From: Henckelia pumila
Taxonomy: Eukaryota > Streptophyta > Magnoliopsida > Lamiales > Gesneriaceae
Length of the DNA stretch: 64,000 bases
Direction of reading: 5' to 3'
NCBI RefSeq assembly: GCF_033568475.1
Contig: NC_133123.1
Coordinates: forward strand, 134,810,242-134,874,241
A program made the position numbers and the translations under genes. The notes under the pieces were generated by a model. The model searched no databases. It had not been told where the DNA came from and worked only from the letters and a program-made list of their open reading frames with translations. Every line of letters begins with the position of its first letter. Position 1 is the first letter of the stretch. This document shows, piece by piece, positions 1 to 11,874 of the stretch.

Positions 1-448
1 ACATACGCAGTAATGATTATTTTATCATTAACAATTTCACATCAAGCATGAATAAATAATACATAAAGAAATAATATAATGCAATAAAAATTAAATAAGA
101 AATGATAGTTAATATAGTATTGGATTTGATTGATAGATTATAGTTTATTTGATTAGATTGATTAAATTTATATAAAAATGATAAATTAACCTTTTGTCCT
201 TTTAAGAATAAATAAAATATAAAAAATATTATTTATAAGGGGTAATATATTAATTTAAATTCAATGATTTGATTAAAGTAAGATAATTAATTATTAATGA
301 TTTGATTGATGTAAAATTAATAATTAATATATGGATAAATGATATGAAGAGAAAAAATTAAACGAGATAAGTTATATATAGATTATAAAACATAGTTTAC
401 CAAACAGTACATGAATAAATTCATCAAGATTTTTGTAGGTAGCTACAA
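1..448. other. AT-rich 3' flank of the SPH gene
   Basis: Very AT-rich sequence with no open frame or RNA gene that I can recognise. Its last part, a stretch ending in a shared 'gaataaattcatcaag' string, also lies beside the second SPH gene near 56360, so the SPH duplication reaches at least to about position 410. Confidence 0.6.
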
Positions 449-898
449 TCATGGCCAATCATACTTTTTGGCTAAATCACTTTCAGGAGGATAGTGTCCC
501 GAGAAGTAGATACCATCTCCCCTTGCCTCATAATAGCAGTCACCATGTTCGCATCGGTTATCAGTCCAACCCGAATCGAAAGCGTCGAAAGCGAAACTCT
601 TTTGATTCCACCAAAGATGACAGAAGAATAGCGTGGCATAAGGATTCTCGCAGAAGGTGAAATCATACATTTCATTTATCGCAACAGTTCGGTTTCCTAT
701 ATCGTCGTTCTTCGATTGGCAACGAACGGCTAATTGCGGGGATGTCGTAGGAAGCTTGTTTACTACATAAACATGATACTTTCGGATAAAAAAACAAGTC
801 CTTTTTATCGATCGAGAGCAGTTTGTTCCATGAAGACAGGTTGAAATAATAAGGAATAGTACTATATAGTTAATGGTAGTATGATTCATGACTTGCAC
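449..898 (-). CDS. S1/SPH family secreted protein (self-incompatibility protein S1 homologue)
   Basis: This single-exon gene encodes a 149-residue protein of the plant S1 self-incompatibility homologue family (SPH, PF05938 type). Family members are small, secreted, disulfide-bonded proteins; the founding poppy member is a pistil signal, but most SPH proteins have no assigned role. Residues 1 to about 27 form a hydrophobic signal peptide. The family pattern follows: HVYVVNKL near residue 43, RCQSKNDDIG near 59, a YDFTFCEN segment, then TLFFCHLWW and a C-terminal CYYEARGDGIYF motif, with the expected paired cysteines. The total length is normal for the family. Translation may start at Met1 or Met4; the paralogue at 56429-56860 begins at the equivalent of Met4, so the start at 889 is also reasonable. 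The frame is intact. Family membership is well supported; a role in self-incompatibility is not implied. Confidence 0.9.
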   Translation of the reverse strand: MQVMNHTTINYIVLFLIISTCLHGTNCSRSIKRTCFFIRKYHVYVVNKLPTTSPQLAVRCQSKNDDIGNRTVAINEMYDFTFCENPYATLFFCHLWWNQKSFAFDAFDSGWTDNRCEHGDCYYEARGDGIYFSGHYPPESDLAKKYDWP

Positions 899-1243
899 TT
901 GATAGATAGAGAGACGTACAAGGGTTTTAATTTGCTATTCGAATTTAGAAGTTGGATTATATATATAGTAGTAGCTAGAGCTAGAGAATTATTTACATTG
1001 GAGACTGGATATACTTTTTCCAAGTCATGAATTACTCATAAAAGATTATTTTTTTACGATTAAGAATATTCAAGATTTTGTCTGGTAAATATATATAAAA
1101 CGATTTGATTAAGATGATTTGTTTTGCCAATGAAAAGGGTTAATAGAGATTTGTGGGTCTGATTATAGAAAATTATTGTAATATATGATGATTAACCATT
1201 AATCATTTTTAATTGACTGACAAAAGTAATGTAAAAATACTTA
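899..1243. other. SPH upstream region
   Basis: The first 100 or so bases upstream of the SPH start are recognisably related to the upstream region of the paralogue near 56861-57060, including the start-proximal 'gacttgcacttg' string and an 'agctagag' stretch. The rest is AT-rich and unassigned. It should hold the SPH promoter, but I see no clear TATA box to nominate. Confidence 0.5.
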
Positions 1244-1639
1244 GGGCATAGTTTGGTACACTTCTCTCTCATTTCATGCTTGGTATATTTTTAAAAAGCT
1301 CATGATAAGTCAATGAGCCCGTGATAAATGCTTCTACAAGTGGACTATGTATCCCTTTAATTTGGTGTGATAAATTTAATACAAACAAAAAAAATACTAC
1401 AAAAATCCAAATTTATTTATTACATTTAGCATTGTGCAAGATCTTGAATAACAATGAAAAATAAAATTTATTATTGTAAGGTTAATTTCGTCATTACAAT
1501 CCAATATATAAATTTAATCACTCTTATTAAAATCATATCAAACAAATTAATATAGTATTCTATCATTTTACTTATCATTAATTTATGCTTATATTGTATA
1601 TCATTTACTTATTCTATCCTATGTACCAAACTATGTCAT
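1244..1639. mobile_element. MITE with 'CATAGTTTGGTACA' terminal inverted repeats
   Basis: A segment of about 395 bp begins GGGCATAGTTTGGTACA (1244-1260) and ends TGTACCAAACTATGTC (1622-1637), a nearly perfect inverted pair of 14 to 16 bp. The interior is AT-rich and non-coding, as in a non-autonomous DNA transposon. The homologous flank of the second SPH gene (near 57060) runs straight through this point into 'ataataatatggtaaaatgg' without the segment, so it behaves as an insertion. The superfamily and the exact target duplication are not clear. Confidence 0.7.
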
Positions 1640-1705
1640 AATAATATGGTAAAATGGATTCATTAACACAATCTGTGTTGGTTTTTTAAGGCACTGATTC
1701 ACTAT

Positions 1706-1960
1706 TTAACGGCATTTTATTTTTATTTTTTTTTTGTGACGTGGGAACCCGCAGCCGCTACCTTTCGGTGTGCTCTGGGTAAACCCCCGTACTAACGCAA
1801 TAGCCTGCAAACTACGCTAGTCAGGTAAACCACACTAGGCAAGCCCTGTGTGACAAGCTAGTCCAAGAAGGTGTTGGCAGGGGGAATCGAACTCCTGACC
1901 TATGGCCAAGAGTTAAATATGGCGAGTCCTCTGCTATGGAGTCTGAACAATTTGTTCTTC
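1706..1960 (-). mobile_element. tRNA-derived SINE
   Basis: Read on the minus strand, this segment carries an RNA polymerase III B box, GGTCAGGAGTTCGATTCCC (complement of 1882-1900), about 30 bp after an A-box-like 'tagcagaggac'. A GC-rich body follows, and the segment ends in an A-rich tail (the T-rich run at 1706-1735 on the plus strand). That layout is the standard one for a plant SINE. The related SPH flank near 57150 has the surrounding sequence but not this body. The 5' limit is approximate and I did not find a clean target duplication. Assignment to a named SINE family would need a library search. Confidence 0.7.
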
Positions 1961-2039
1961 ATTACACAGTATATCAGTTAACCCCGTTTAAGCCAACATA
2001 GAATTAATGTGCTTTCTCAGCATAGAATAAATAAAGGAT

Positions 2040-2530
2040 CTAATCATGCAGAGTCTAACCGAACCCTTGAATTTTTTGTTTTCACCCGTCTATAATCGAG
2101 TCGAGCTCGAGTTTTATATAAAAAATACATTCATGGCTCGCAAACTTATTTGAACTTTTATCATGGCTCGCAAACTTATTCGAACTTTTATCGAGTCTAA
2201 ATAAACTTAATAAATATAAATTATATATTTAAATATATCGAATTTTTAGGGGAAAAACAAAATATAATATTCTTATTAAAATTTGTAATTTTTGTTTTAA
2301 TAAATAAATTTAATCAATTTGTATATATTTGTCAGAAACAAAAATGTAAAATATATAAATCAAATATCAAAACTTGTTCTCGAGCAAACGAACCGAATGT
2401 TATAAAACTTAAGTTTGACTCATTTACCTTAACAAGCCTCATTAAATGAAGTAAAACGAACTTTTATAAATCGAGTTTCGAATAACTCATGAACGGCTTG
2501 GTTCGTTTACATTAGTAGAATTCATTATGA
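2040..2530. repeat. Degenerate DNA-transposon-like repeat with 30-bp duplication
   Basis: The segment begins near a 'tcgagtcgagctcgag' stretch and ends near 'gaacggcttggttcgtttac', terminal sequences of a kind common in non-autonomous hAT-like plant elements. Inside it, a 30-bp unit starting 'catggctcgcaaacttatt' occurs twice in a row (about 2132-2191). No open frame of note. Boundaries and superfamily are uncertain. Confidence 0.35.
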
Positions 2531-2608
2531 ACTTTGCAATAATATGCAAAAATATAAAAAGAGAAACAATAAAAAAAAAATTAATAAATGTCACGTGTGT
2601 TTGCTACA

Positions 2609-5600
2609 TCATGTGTTTGCTAAAAAGTTACCATTACGTGGACAAAATGGCTGATCGTACCCATATATGTCGAACGACTTATCTTCTGAAGGCAGATGGC
2701 CAGGTTCTCGTCCTTTGAACATTTCCGTCGGCGAAGACCATGGAGCTGCAGACTGCACATTCAGGCTATAACTTTCTGGATTCGTATTAGGTGACATTCC
2801 AGTAGGCCATCTGTTGCCAGAATTTGTGTTTGTCAAGGTGATGGACGCCGATGACTGTTGTTGCTGATTCTTCATCGGTGACTTGGGACGAAGAGACTCT
2901 ATTTCTGGGGTGGTTATGACAAGGTGTGGTGCCTCCTGGGGTGGATTTCTTCCTCCCACGCCCACCCAAAATTTCCCATCCTTGTCTGCAAAATTCTTGA
3001 CATATGCCTGAAATTTCCAAGATGTACTAGTTATATAACAGTGTAAGAAACTCCAGTATGGCAGCAATCCCAAATCTCAACTGCCTTTTCTTAGTTCCGT
3101 ACTGGAACAGGAACATCATGGTGAAAGTGTACGATATGCAATATCAATACTTTGTGATCAGGACATTCAGAAGATCTAGTTCTGATTCCCTGTGGAAAAC
3201 GATAGTTCTTATTGTCTGACAAAGATACCTCGGAATTGAAATTTGACGAGGACAATTCTTTGCCAACTGTCAACCATCCAGCACGAATATTATGGTCCCC
3301 TCCAAAAAGCTCAAGCCTTCTTCTTCCAAGAGCAAAATGCTCTATTATTCGGTGCATATCCTCAGGCTTTGCAGTTGAACCTACGGTACTTTCAGAATCA
3401 GTAATGCCACCAAAAGAACTGAGGATAAAAGAAGCAAGCACGATCAGGTAGTGTTCGCAAGCTTTAAAAACAAGTGATTATGAACATTTTCTTCACAAAT
3501 TTGTTAAGAAAAAAATCAATAATCACTTATTTTTAGAGCTTGCAAACACTCTTTCAATATCAGCTCAATAACAACTAGGTTTGTCATGCATTAGATATCA
3601 ATAATATTCCCTCACAAGCAAATAAGTTGCAACTGATATTGTTTGAATCATCACTGCCTCATCATTCTATCTACTCTACTAAAAAAAATATTTTTACTGT
3701 GTTACATAATGGATCAAGTAACATGCTCTCACAGACAAATATGATAAGCATAAATAAGACAAATAAAAAAAATCAAAAAGAGAACTGCATTGTGATACGG
3801 AGTTGAGGGCCAATTGATTTTTCGCTCAACAAGAAGGCAGGTAGGGCTGTAGGAAAAAGTTCAAGGACTTGCACATCAAATCTTACTGGAGCGAAATGAC
3901 AATACACATAGTACTTCTATAGCATGACCAAGAAGGAAGTCTGTATAGCTTATTTTCCATATAACCTGCTGTTTGGTAACACAAAAATTGGGGGTAATCA
4001 CTTTAACAACTAACAAGAAAATAGAAGTATAATAGATAAGTGTAAAAGAAGCAATGCATGATAAGACATGCAGAGTATTTAGGACGCTAATTTCCTGGTT
4101 CCAGTAATCAATGAAGTATGTTCAAAAGAATGATTTCCAGAAGTGGTAACTACCAAGAGTCTAAAACACCAAGGTAGCAAAAGCTGATTAAGGTTCAAGG
4201 TCTGCCTTACCGTATGGAGGGTCTTCAGCAATTATTACATCAGTGTCAATGTTGGCATGTATTATATGGCCGTCTGTACTGCGACGTACAGTCCCTTTTA
4301 TGCCCATCAAGCAATGTTCCTTCGTTACAATAACAAGAAAATATTCACAAAAACATTGAAGTACATTACCCCTTTACACAATAACACACCTACATTAGCT
4401 GCAAGGACATCCAAACAAAAAATGCTCTAGTATAGTTGAAAAGTTAGTATCCCTTGGTTACAAATTTTTTTTTACCATAATAATAAGATTTTTATTAACG
4501 TCAACAAGTCATGGGTTACAAACTTCTTTACAAATCTTAATGTGCAAAGAGAGTAGCCCTTTTCCACATCAAATAACTAAAACATTGTGATACCCTATTT
4601 AGTATTCTTAATTGAGACATCATAATTTTTGCCCAAAGAAATATAATGCAATTAGTTGCAAAAACAATATTCAAAGTAAAATCCATAGCTGCTCTTATCA
4701 TGTGGTCTAGATTCACAACTCTTTATTCATTCCTCTTGAGATAGCAAAATCTCTGGTGAAATTCTAAATTGCAGTTAGTTGACTAATATAATTATGATTA
4801 CAGCGACAGTAGTTCCTAAGAAGTAAAACACTCATAAAAAAATTTATGCCATATATCAATTCAGTAAGAAGGTTCTCTATTTGGTAAACACGAAGAAAAG
4901 TAAACTTTGCGTAAAAACTTGCATTTTGACAAATGAGTTAGGTGGAATTGACTCGCTTTCTGCACCAATTTAGATGGGGTCCTTAAGCTTGATCTCTGAT
5001 TTTGTTGAAGATCAGAATGAGATTTGCTTTCCTTCATACATGTTCACACTACCATCGAACTTTATTTCTATATAAAAGAAATTATACCAGGTATGTAAAC
5101 CTTTAGATTTCATGTCTGCCATAAAATCATTCTAATTAATAATTTACAAAAGATTACACTGTAAGCATACCTTGGATCGCTGAAACAGAGTATGAGAATC
5201 ATGGCGTAATCCAGGAGTTGCATTGGTTTTGTTAGTCTTCACCCAACATATATCTTCACATCTGCGAAATCCCCACTAAATATAACAAAAGCGGAATATG
5301 AAAGTTAACATGACTGAAATTATTGAATGAATGAGAATGAAGCAAAGACGCAGAGCAGCTCAAATAATCGCTTATTATTATGGCTGTCGCTGTTTACCTT
5401 TTTTAGACATTGTCTGCCTTGCTCCAGCCCAACACCATCTCCAACCCACAGGAAGATGAAAGATGGAGTGTCAGTGATTGCCTATGTACAACATGAAGGA
5501 ATGAAGACGAGACATCAAAAATAATTCCAATTACAGAAAGCAAAGACATTTCATGAATAAGCAAATGCACTGGGGCAGGTAACTAAGAAATAAACTCGGA

Positions 5601-8242
5601 AGAGAACTATCGGTTTATGTTGAACCACTAAACTCCAACTTCTCATGGGGATCCTTTCATGAATAACATAGTGAAGCTAAAAGCTTAAATACCTCAATTT
5701 TCAGATTCATTATTTCTTCAAATGTCCAATACTCCATATGTTCAGTAACACCAGGAGCTCGATGAACATACTCCTCCCAAGGTGGGTCTATAAGAACAAC
5801 GTCAAACTTGGTTCCAAAGAATTCATGTGAAAGCACATGATCTCGAAGATCACACTTGTAGTACATAGGAGGAGAAGCTGACTTGGCCACTATTTCATCC
5901 TTTCTCTGGATAAGATCTCGAAGCTTTGGATAGTCTTCCACAACGCTAGTGAGCTCCAGCTCTCTTATAAAATTCTGTGGTCGCAGACCAGTGTCAACAA
6001 AGTTTTGTGAGTAATCATTCTGCTCCCCTCTAGAGGGGGCTTTACCAGGGGGTCCATTAGATCTGGGAGGAACCCATCCCCCAGAGGTTTTGTCGTGTAA
6101 CTGCCCACGGACCACCGGAACAGAAGCATTTAAATTTTGGCCAGATATGCTAGGAGATAGTCCTCTTCCAGGCCCCAACTGATTGAAAACAAATGGCCCA
6201 TTTGGTGCGTTTCCCACGTTAGGGGAGAATCTGGGTGTCAGTGTTCCAAGGGGGACAGGTGGAAGAACAGGTTGAACACCAAGAATATTCATCTCCACAC
6301 CTCTAGCTCCAGGCCACATAACGGGAGGTTGAAATGGAAAAACTCCAGCAGATATAGGAGGACCTGGTGCAGGGGACATGTTTGGATTTAAGGACTGCAT
6401 TGGTCTAAGAGGTGGAATGCCAAGTGGTCCAAAAGGTGAACCAACCAACGGTATGGAAGTATCAGGCTGTTGACTGTCCCTTCCAGTCGGCCTACCTCTT
6501 CCTACTCTCCAAGCCCTGTTTCCCCTGAGACCTTGAGAATTAGATCTATTAAAAGAATTATTTTCATAGTTTCCATGTGGAGGTAAAGAAACACGGCCAG
6601 AACTTTGGCCACCAGTGCCATTATCGCAAAACACGCCTTTCTGACCTCTAGATTTCTCTGACTGAAAGTCGTCATCCCTCCATGAATTCTGATCCTGTAT
6701 TGCAGAAGTAGAATCCATAAATCTATCTTTGTATTCCTCGCCAGCTTGTCCAGATCCTTGATCATTTCTCAACATCTCATCTCTTGAATAAGAGAGCTCG
6801 TTGATGTCAGGAGCTAGATTGGTGGGGGCTGGCTGAATGACCTCCCTGTTACGGACAAAGTTTGAACTAGAATCCTCCCCTCCATAATCGAAGGGCTTGG
6901 TTTGGATTTCGATCACATCATAATTTTCATTTGATATTCCATACTTTGATGAGGTTTTCACAGCTTCAGTCCTGTTTCCATCCTTTCTACGCCTTTCACC
7001 CATCCACTCGAGACCACGCCTTGGCATGTCCCGCTCCCTGCTTTTATCGTATGTTTTTTCACCGTCTCTTGTTTCTTTGTCTTCTCTTTTCCCACTATCT
7101 TTAAATTTCACACGTTCCCTATTTTGTTCAGCCAAGTAATCCTCTCCTCCTTTCAAGCTTTCATCCCATGATCCGTCTTTTACCTGTTCCTTCCTCCTAA
7201 CAGTACTTCGGCCATCATAATCTATCTCAAAATTATCTGAACCAAATTGATGCCTTCCGATCTTCTCAGGGATCTCAGATGCATTGGAGATCTCCATATC
7301 TCTCCTGTTTTTGTATCTCATCCGATTACCATCTTCTTCAGACCTTTCACTATCATCAACAATATCTCGACCACCGTGATATCTTTTCTGTCTATGTTCC
7401 TCATATATTTCTTTCTTTGATCTGTTTTGGTGTGTTAAACTTTCTTTAGCATCCTTCTCTAAAGTTTCCGACTTTCCCCCATCACTCCTTTCTAAATCAA
7501 CTTTTCTCTCTTCTCCACGAGACATGATACTGTCATTAACTGAGTCTGGACCCAGGCTTTTAATACCTTTTGATTCAATTTCAAGAGAGTCACTTCTTTT
7601 TATTGCACTTGCACTTTCAGATTCAGGCTTCCAATCCGAGGACTTCCCACCTCCTACATCAAAATTCTCAACATAATTATCATACTCAACAACAGTGTCA
7701 GGCTCGTCCCATCTCCTCATAGTGTGTCTTCCACGTGCACCATACCCATATTCCTTGTCTCTACCACTATCCCTTCTCCCTGAAAATTTTGAATGCATAT
7801 CTTGCCTGTTATCCCCATCAAAGTCATTTTCAGGGTACTTTGCAACTGACATTTTTCTCTCATCTCCTTCAGCTTGATTGTATCCACTACTTACATATTT
7901 GTCCTCACGCTCCACCTTTTTTTCTGTTTCTCCATCTTGATACCAAGTGCTCAATCTGTCCAATGTATTCTCCTCCGATTTTCTTTTCATCTGCTTAGAG
8001 TGCAACAGGTTTCTGTCCTCATAATCATCCTGACCATCGCCAACTCTGCTTGAGCCACTGACTCCTCTTTGAATTTCATGAGCTTCTTCACTGCTCCCTG
8101 TTTTTTTTGACTTGCTTGACCCGTTAGCTCTCTTGTCATCCTGATTACAGTAATCATCATCGCTCACCTCATCGATGTTCACGTCTACGTCCTCCTCAAT
8201 ATCTCGTTGCATAAAATCTCTTACACCGTCAGATGAATGCAT
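2609..8242 (-). CDS. MTB: MTB / METTL14-like subunit of the mRNA m6A methyltransferase complex
   Basis: Six coding exons on the minus strand: 8242-5693, 5481-5398, 5275-5171, 4319-4211, 3380-3229 and 3007-2609 (TGA at 2609-2611). All introns are GT-AG and all phases agree, giving 1132 residues. Residues 1 to about 480 are a long charged region rich in R, D, E and S; residues about 560-740 are rich in Pro and Gly; the C-terminal third is an MT-A70 domain. Diagnostic segments are IDPPWEEY (DPPW at 819-822), [61 protein letters not shown] and [11 protein letters not shown], all typical of METTL14 rather than METTL3. The known partner is MTA (METTL3) in the nucleus, where the complex makes N6-methyladenosine in mRNA. 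It is longer than my memory of the Arabidopsis protein (about 960 residues), mainly in the disordered N-terminus. No defect is seen. Confidence 0.93.
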
Positions 8243-8955
8243 TAGAAAGGAACCTAAAAATTGATCTCTTCACTTTATTATCAGAAAAACATTTTCGGTT
8301 AGTGCAGAAGCAGCATCCTGAAATGTGCAGATTTAAATTTTAAAAAAAAATTGCAAAAAAAAAACACATAATTAATATAAGAGAGATGTCAATCTAGCCA
8401 AGAGGCAGCAGTATATAAACAAAGGTTGCATTTGGAGAACTGTTTGAAATCTATGAGAATGCACAACATGAAATTGCTTCAAAGACATTAAAACCCATAA
8501 TAATATAATATAAATTAAAAACCAAGTGATGCAAAGCAAAGCGATTGAATACACTAAAAAGAACTCAAGCAAAGCTAACTACATCTCAAAAAACCCAAAA
8601 CCAACATATTCGAGGCAGCAGGACATGCAATAGTAAGTACTAACAAAGAAACATGTGCCGTTTACATAAATAAGCAAACGATCCATCATTGATTTGAATT
8701 GAGCAGCAGAATTCAACACAGATAAAGAAAATAAAATTACAAAACAGCGTGAATAAACGATATGACTTATCAAAGAGCAACGTCCCATCTAAATTCGATC
8801 AACAATGGACAAGTACAATCGAGAGTTGAAGGAACAATAACCAATGCTACAATTTATCATTTTACTGACCGAAGGGCGGCGACGGTTCAATCGAAGGTGG
8901 CCGAGGAGCGGTTGTTCACGGCGGGGGAGTTTACGCCGTCGTCCGTAAACTAGGA
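8243..8955 (-). promoter_or_regulatory. Probable 5' UTR and 5' UTR intron of the MTB-like gene
   Basis: A GC-richer island at about 8870-8955, read on the minus strand, looks like a transcribed leader of the downstream MTB-like gene. Between it and the ATG at 8242 lies AT-rich sequence with no gene, most simply a 5' UTR intron. The splice sites are not certain. The core promoter would then lie close to the ATT microsatellite and the Helitron cluster. Confidence 0.45.
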
Positions 8956-9012
8956 GTACTTAATTTGAACGTGAGGCTTTTTGTTGAAGGATAGGGGTAG
9001 ATGTGGGAATTC

Positions 9013-9015
9013 AAC

Positions 9016-9061
<46 letters not shown>

Positions 9062-9062
9062 G
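9013..9062. repeat. (ATT)n microsatellite
   Basis: About 16 uninterrupted ATT units, just upstream of the probable MTB promoter region. Confidence 0.9.
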
Positions 9063-9449
9063 AATCATATTTGTAAACACTTACCTATCTAATCTATTTC
9101 TATAATAAAAGACGTATTTTTTCAAAAATCATGATAATTTTTTTTTTTGAGTTGAGTCGAATCAAAGATCTATCTTATAAAATTGAGTTGTAAAACGATC
9201 TTATGAGAATTTTTGTATTATATAATATAAGATATTGATATTAGAAGAATTTATCTGCAATTATATATAATTTTAAAAGACTAAAAATATATATGATTTC
9301 TTCAAAATAATTTTATTTTCAGATAATTTTATTTTCAGATATTAATCTATGATATTGAAAATTACAATTTTATATTAAAACTTTCAATTTCAAAACTCAA
9401 TAGCTCAAAGGAATTAATATTATACTTTATTTTTCCATGCACACTATTC

Positions 9450-10101
9450 TCTATAATCTATATTATATATTAAACAATAGCACTTTAATTGGTCTCATGT
9501 TATGTTCGACCTCAAAAAAAAAAACCTCATATAAGTGTCAAATTACAAAAAATACATATCATATTAAAATCAAACACTTTAAAAAAATGTTATATTCTAT
9601 ATGTACAAAACATAATATTTATGTATTACGTTACACACGCAATATGTTTGCATTACCGCTAGTTTATAATAAGCAAGAGCACCTTAGTTGGTGTTTTGTC
9701 TACTCAACCTCAAATTGCACAAAAAAAAACCTCATAAAAGTGTCAAATTACAAAAAATACATATCATATTAAAACCAAACACTTTAAAATAAATCTATAC
9801 TATTAATTAAGGGAGAGAGGTGAATAGTAACTAACTATTGGTGAGGTTTTTTTTAATATGCAAATAATACCCTTAATTAGTGTTTTTTGTTTTCTAAATT
9901 TTTATTTACCTTTTTTCACAAATTTTTTTATTTTATAATTTAATTACAAATATTTAAAAAATAAAAATAAATTAAAAAATAAAAATATGATAGTACGAGC
10001 ATGCAACGCGTGCTACGAGACGCTAGTGTTATATAATATATGCACAATACATAATATTTATGAATTACATTACATACATAATGCGTATGTGTTCCCACTA
10101 G
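9450..10101 (+). mobile_element. Tandem pair of short Helitron-like units
   Basis: Unit 1 runs from a 5' TCTATAATC near 9450 to a CTAG at 9659-9662. Unit 2 follows at once and ends in CTAG at 10098-10101. The units share a long run that includes 'cctcat.taagtgtcaaattacaaa' and 'cactttaaaa.aaa', then 'acataatatttatg'. Unit 2 ends with a hairpin, ACATAC...GTATGT, seven bases before CTAG, which is the Helitron 3' signature. No protein is encoded. Unit 2 is interrupted by another Helitron (9794-10026). Confidence 0.6.
9794..10026 (+). mobile_element. Short non-autonomous Helitron nested in a Helitron-like unit
   Basis: The 233-bp element starts TCTATACTATTAATTAAGG and ends in a hairpin, GCATGC-aac-GCGTGC, nine bases before the terminal CTAG. 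It sits between an A (9793) and a T (10027) with no target duplication, as Helitrons do. The neighbouring tandem unit has the same site uninterrupted (about 9590-9598), which acts as the empty site. No coding capacity. Confidence 0.75.
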
Positions 10102-10222
10102 TTAATTTATTTTACAGCTTTAAGTACGTGGAATATTGTATAAAAAAAATTAAAAATATAAGCACTGGTCAGAAAATAATATTTCTTTTAGCTTAAGTCA
10201 TTCCAAAAATCTTATTCCGTTA

Positions 10223-10273
<51 letters not shown>

Positions 10274-10440
10274 ATATAATCACATAGTGGCGCATTGATC
10301 TGTATACATGTGAGTTACTACCTTGCAAGAAATTTTATTTGAACTTCTTATTTGAACTTCAACTAATATCAACTTACCTTGCTCCGAATTACCCTTTGAC
10401 TATACGTTGAAAAGGTTTGCCCTTTTGTATATTTTTTTTT
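10102..10440. repeat. AT-rich spacer with (AT)n microsatellite
   Basis: No gene seen. A run of about 22 AT units lies at 10227-10270; the remainder is AT-rich unassigned sequence before the start of the long Helitron-like element. Confidence 0.7.
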
Positions 10441-11874
10441 TCAATCTATCTATTGTCTATCTATCTAATCTATTTTATCTAAAGACTAAAAATATGAATA
10501 AAAAGGTAAAGTTTTACAATTGAGAATTTACAACTTTGTCTTTTTACTCTATACAAATTTATGTAAAAATAAATACATATAATAATATAAATATAAAAGT
10601 TAAATATTGGCTAGGACATAAAAGTATATTATTTATCTATAACAATTATATAAGTGTAATTAATTATTATGATAAAGTTAAAATTGACAATGTGTGCATA
10701 TTAGATAAGGTTTCATTTTCCAAAAAAGATTAAAATACCAAAATACTTTAATTTTTATTTTCTTGTAGATAAAGTGAACATATTTTTTAACACAAAAATT
10801 TTAATTAAATTAAATACTTATCCAATTTCCTAAAAGATTGAAACACCAAAATACTTTTGTTTTTATTTGTTTGTAGATGGAATTGTATATTTTCTCAAAA
10901 AAAAAACTTATTTATTTTAATTTGTATAAGGATCTATTGAATTAAATAATTATATAATGAGTTCATAAATATAACAAAATATCATATTTTTAAACGTTAT
11001 TAATATATATATAAATTAAATTACACATCGGTGTTGAAATAAATCAATTCATGTGGAGTAAGGTTTTAATCCAAAATAATAAATAAAACACAAAATAAAA
11101 CACAAATATCATATATGTAAAAATTGAAATTTAAAAAATTAATTATTTTTTCTCCTCAAAAAATCTAAAAACTATAACAATTATTTTATGAGATAAATTC
11201 GCAATTAACGAAGAAATATTTTTACAAGGGTTGAAGATGAATAACTCGGTTATAACTTTCTATAACTGAAAGTATATGTTTGAAGGTAAATTTTTTATAA
11301 ATAATTTTTTGGAAAAATTATTCGTTTGCATTACTCGCTACTTCTTCTTTTGACTAATAATAGGAAAGGTTCAGCTAAAAACAACTACGTTCGCAAAATT
11401 TATGTAAGAACCTATGAGCTAAATAATTAAATCATGAGTTCGTATATAATTATATATTAAAAAAACAGATTTTATTTGAATTATATTACACACTGGTGTT
11501 GAAATAAATCAATTAAATGAAGTCAAATTTTAATACAAAATAATAAATAAAGAACACACCAACACACTCATACCATATATGTAAATATTGAAATTTAAAA
11601 TGTTAACTATTTTTCCCCATCATAAATGATAAAAACTATAACAATTATTTATGGGATATTATTGCAATTACCGAATCAATATTTTTACTAGGTATGAAGA
11701 TGGATAAACCCGTTATATCTTTCTGTAACTTAAAAACATATGAATTTTTAATTTTTTTGTAAATAACTTTACAAAAATTAGTTATTAACATTACTCGCTA
11801 CTTATTCATATGACTAATGGTAGGAAAGATTCAGTTCAAAACAACGACGACGTTCACAAACCCGTCTTACATAT

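Noticed and set aside
6502..7998. Open frames overlapping the first exon of the MTB-like gene
   Set aside because: Shadows in other frames of a long coding exon with strong family support.
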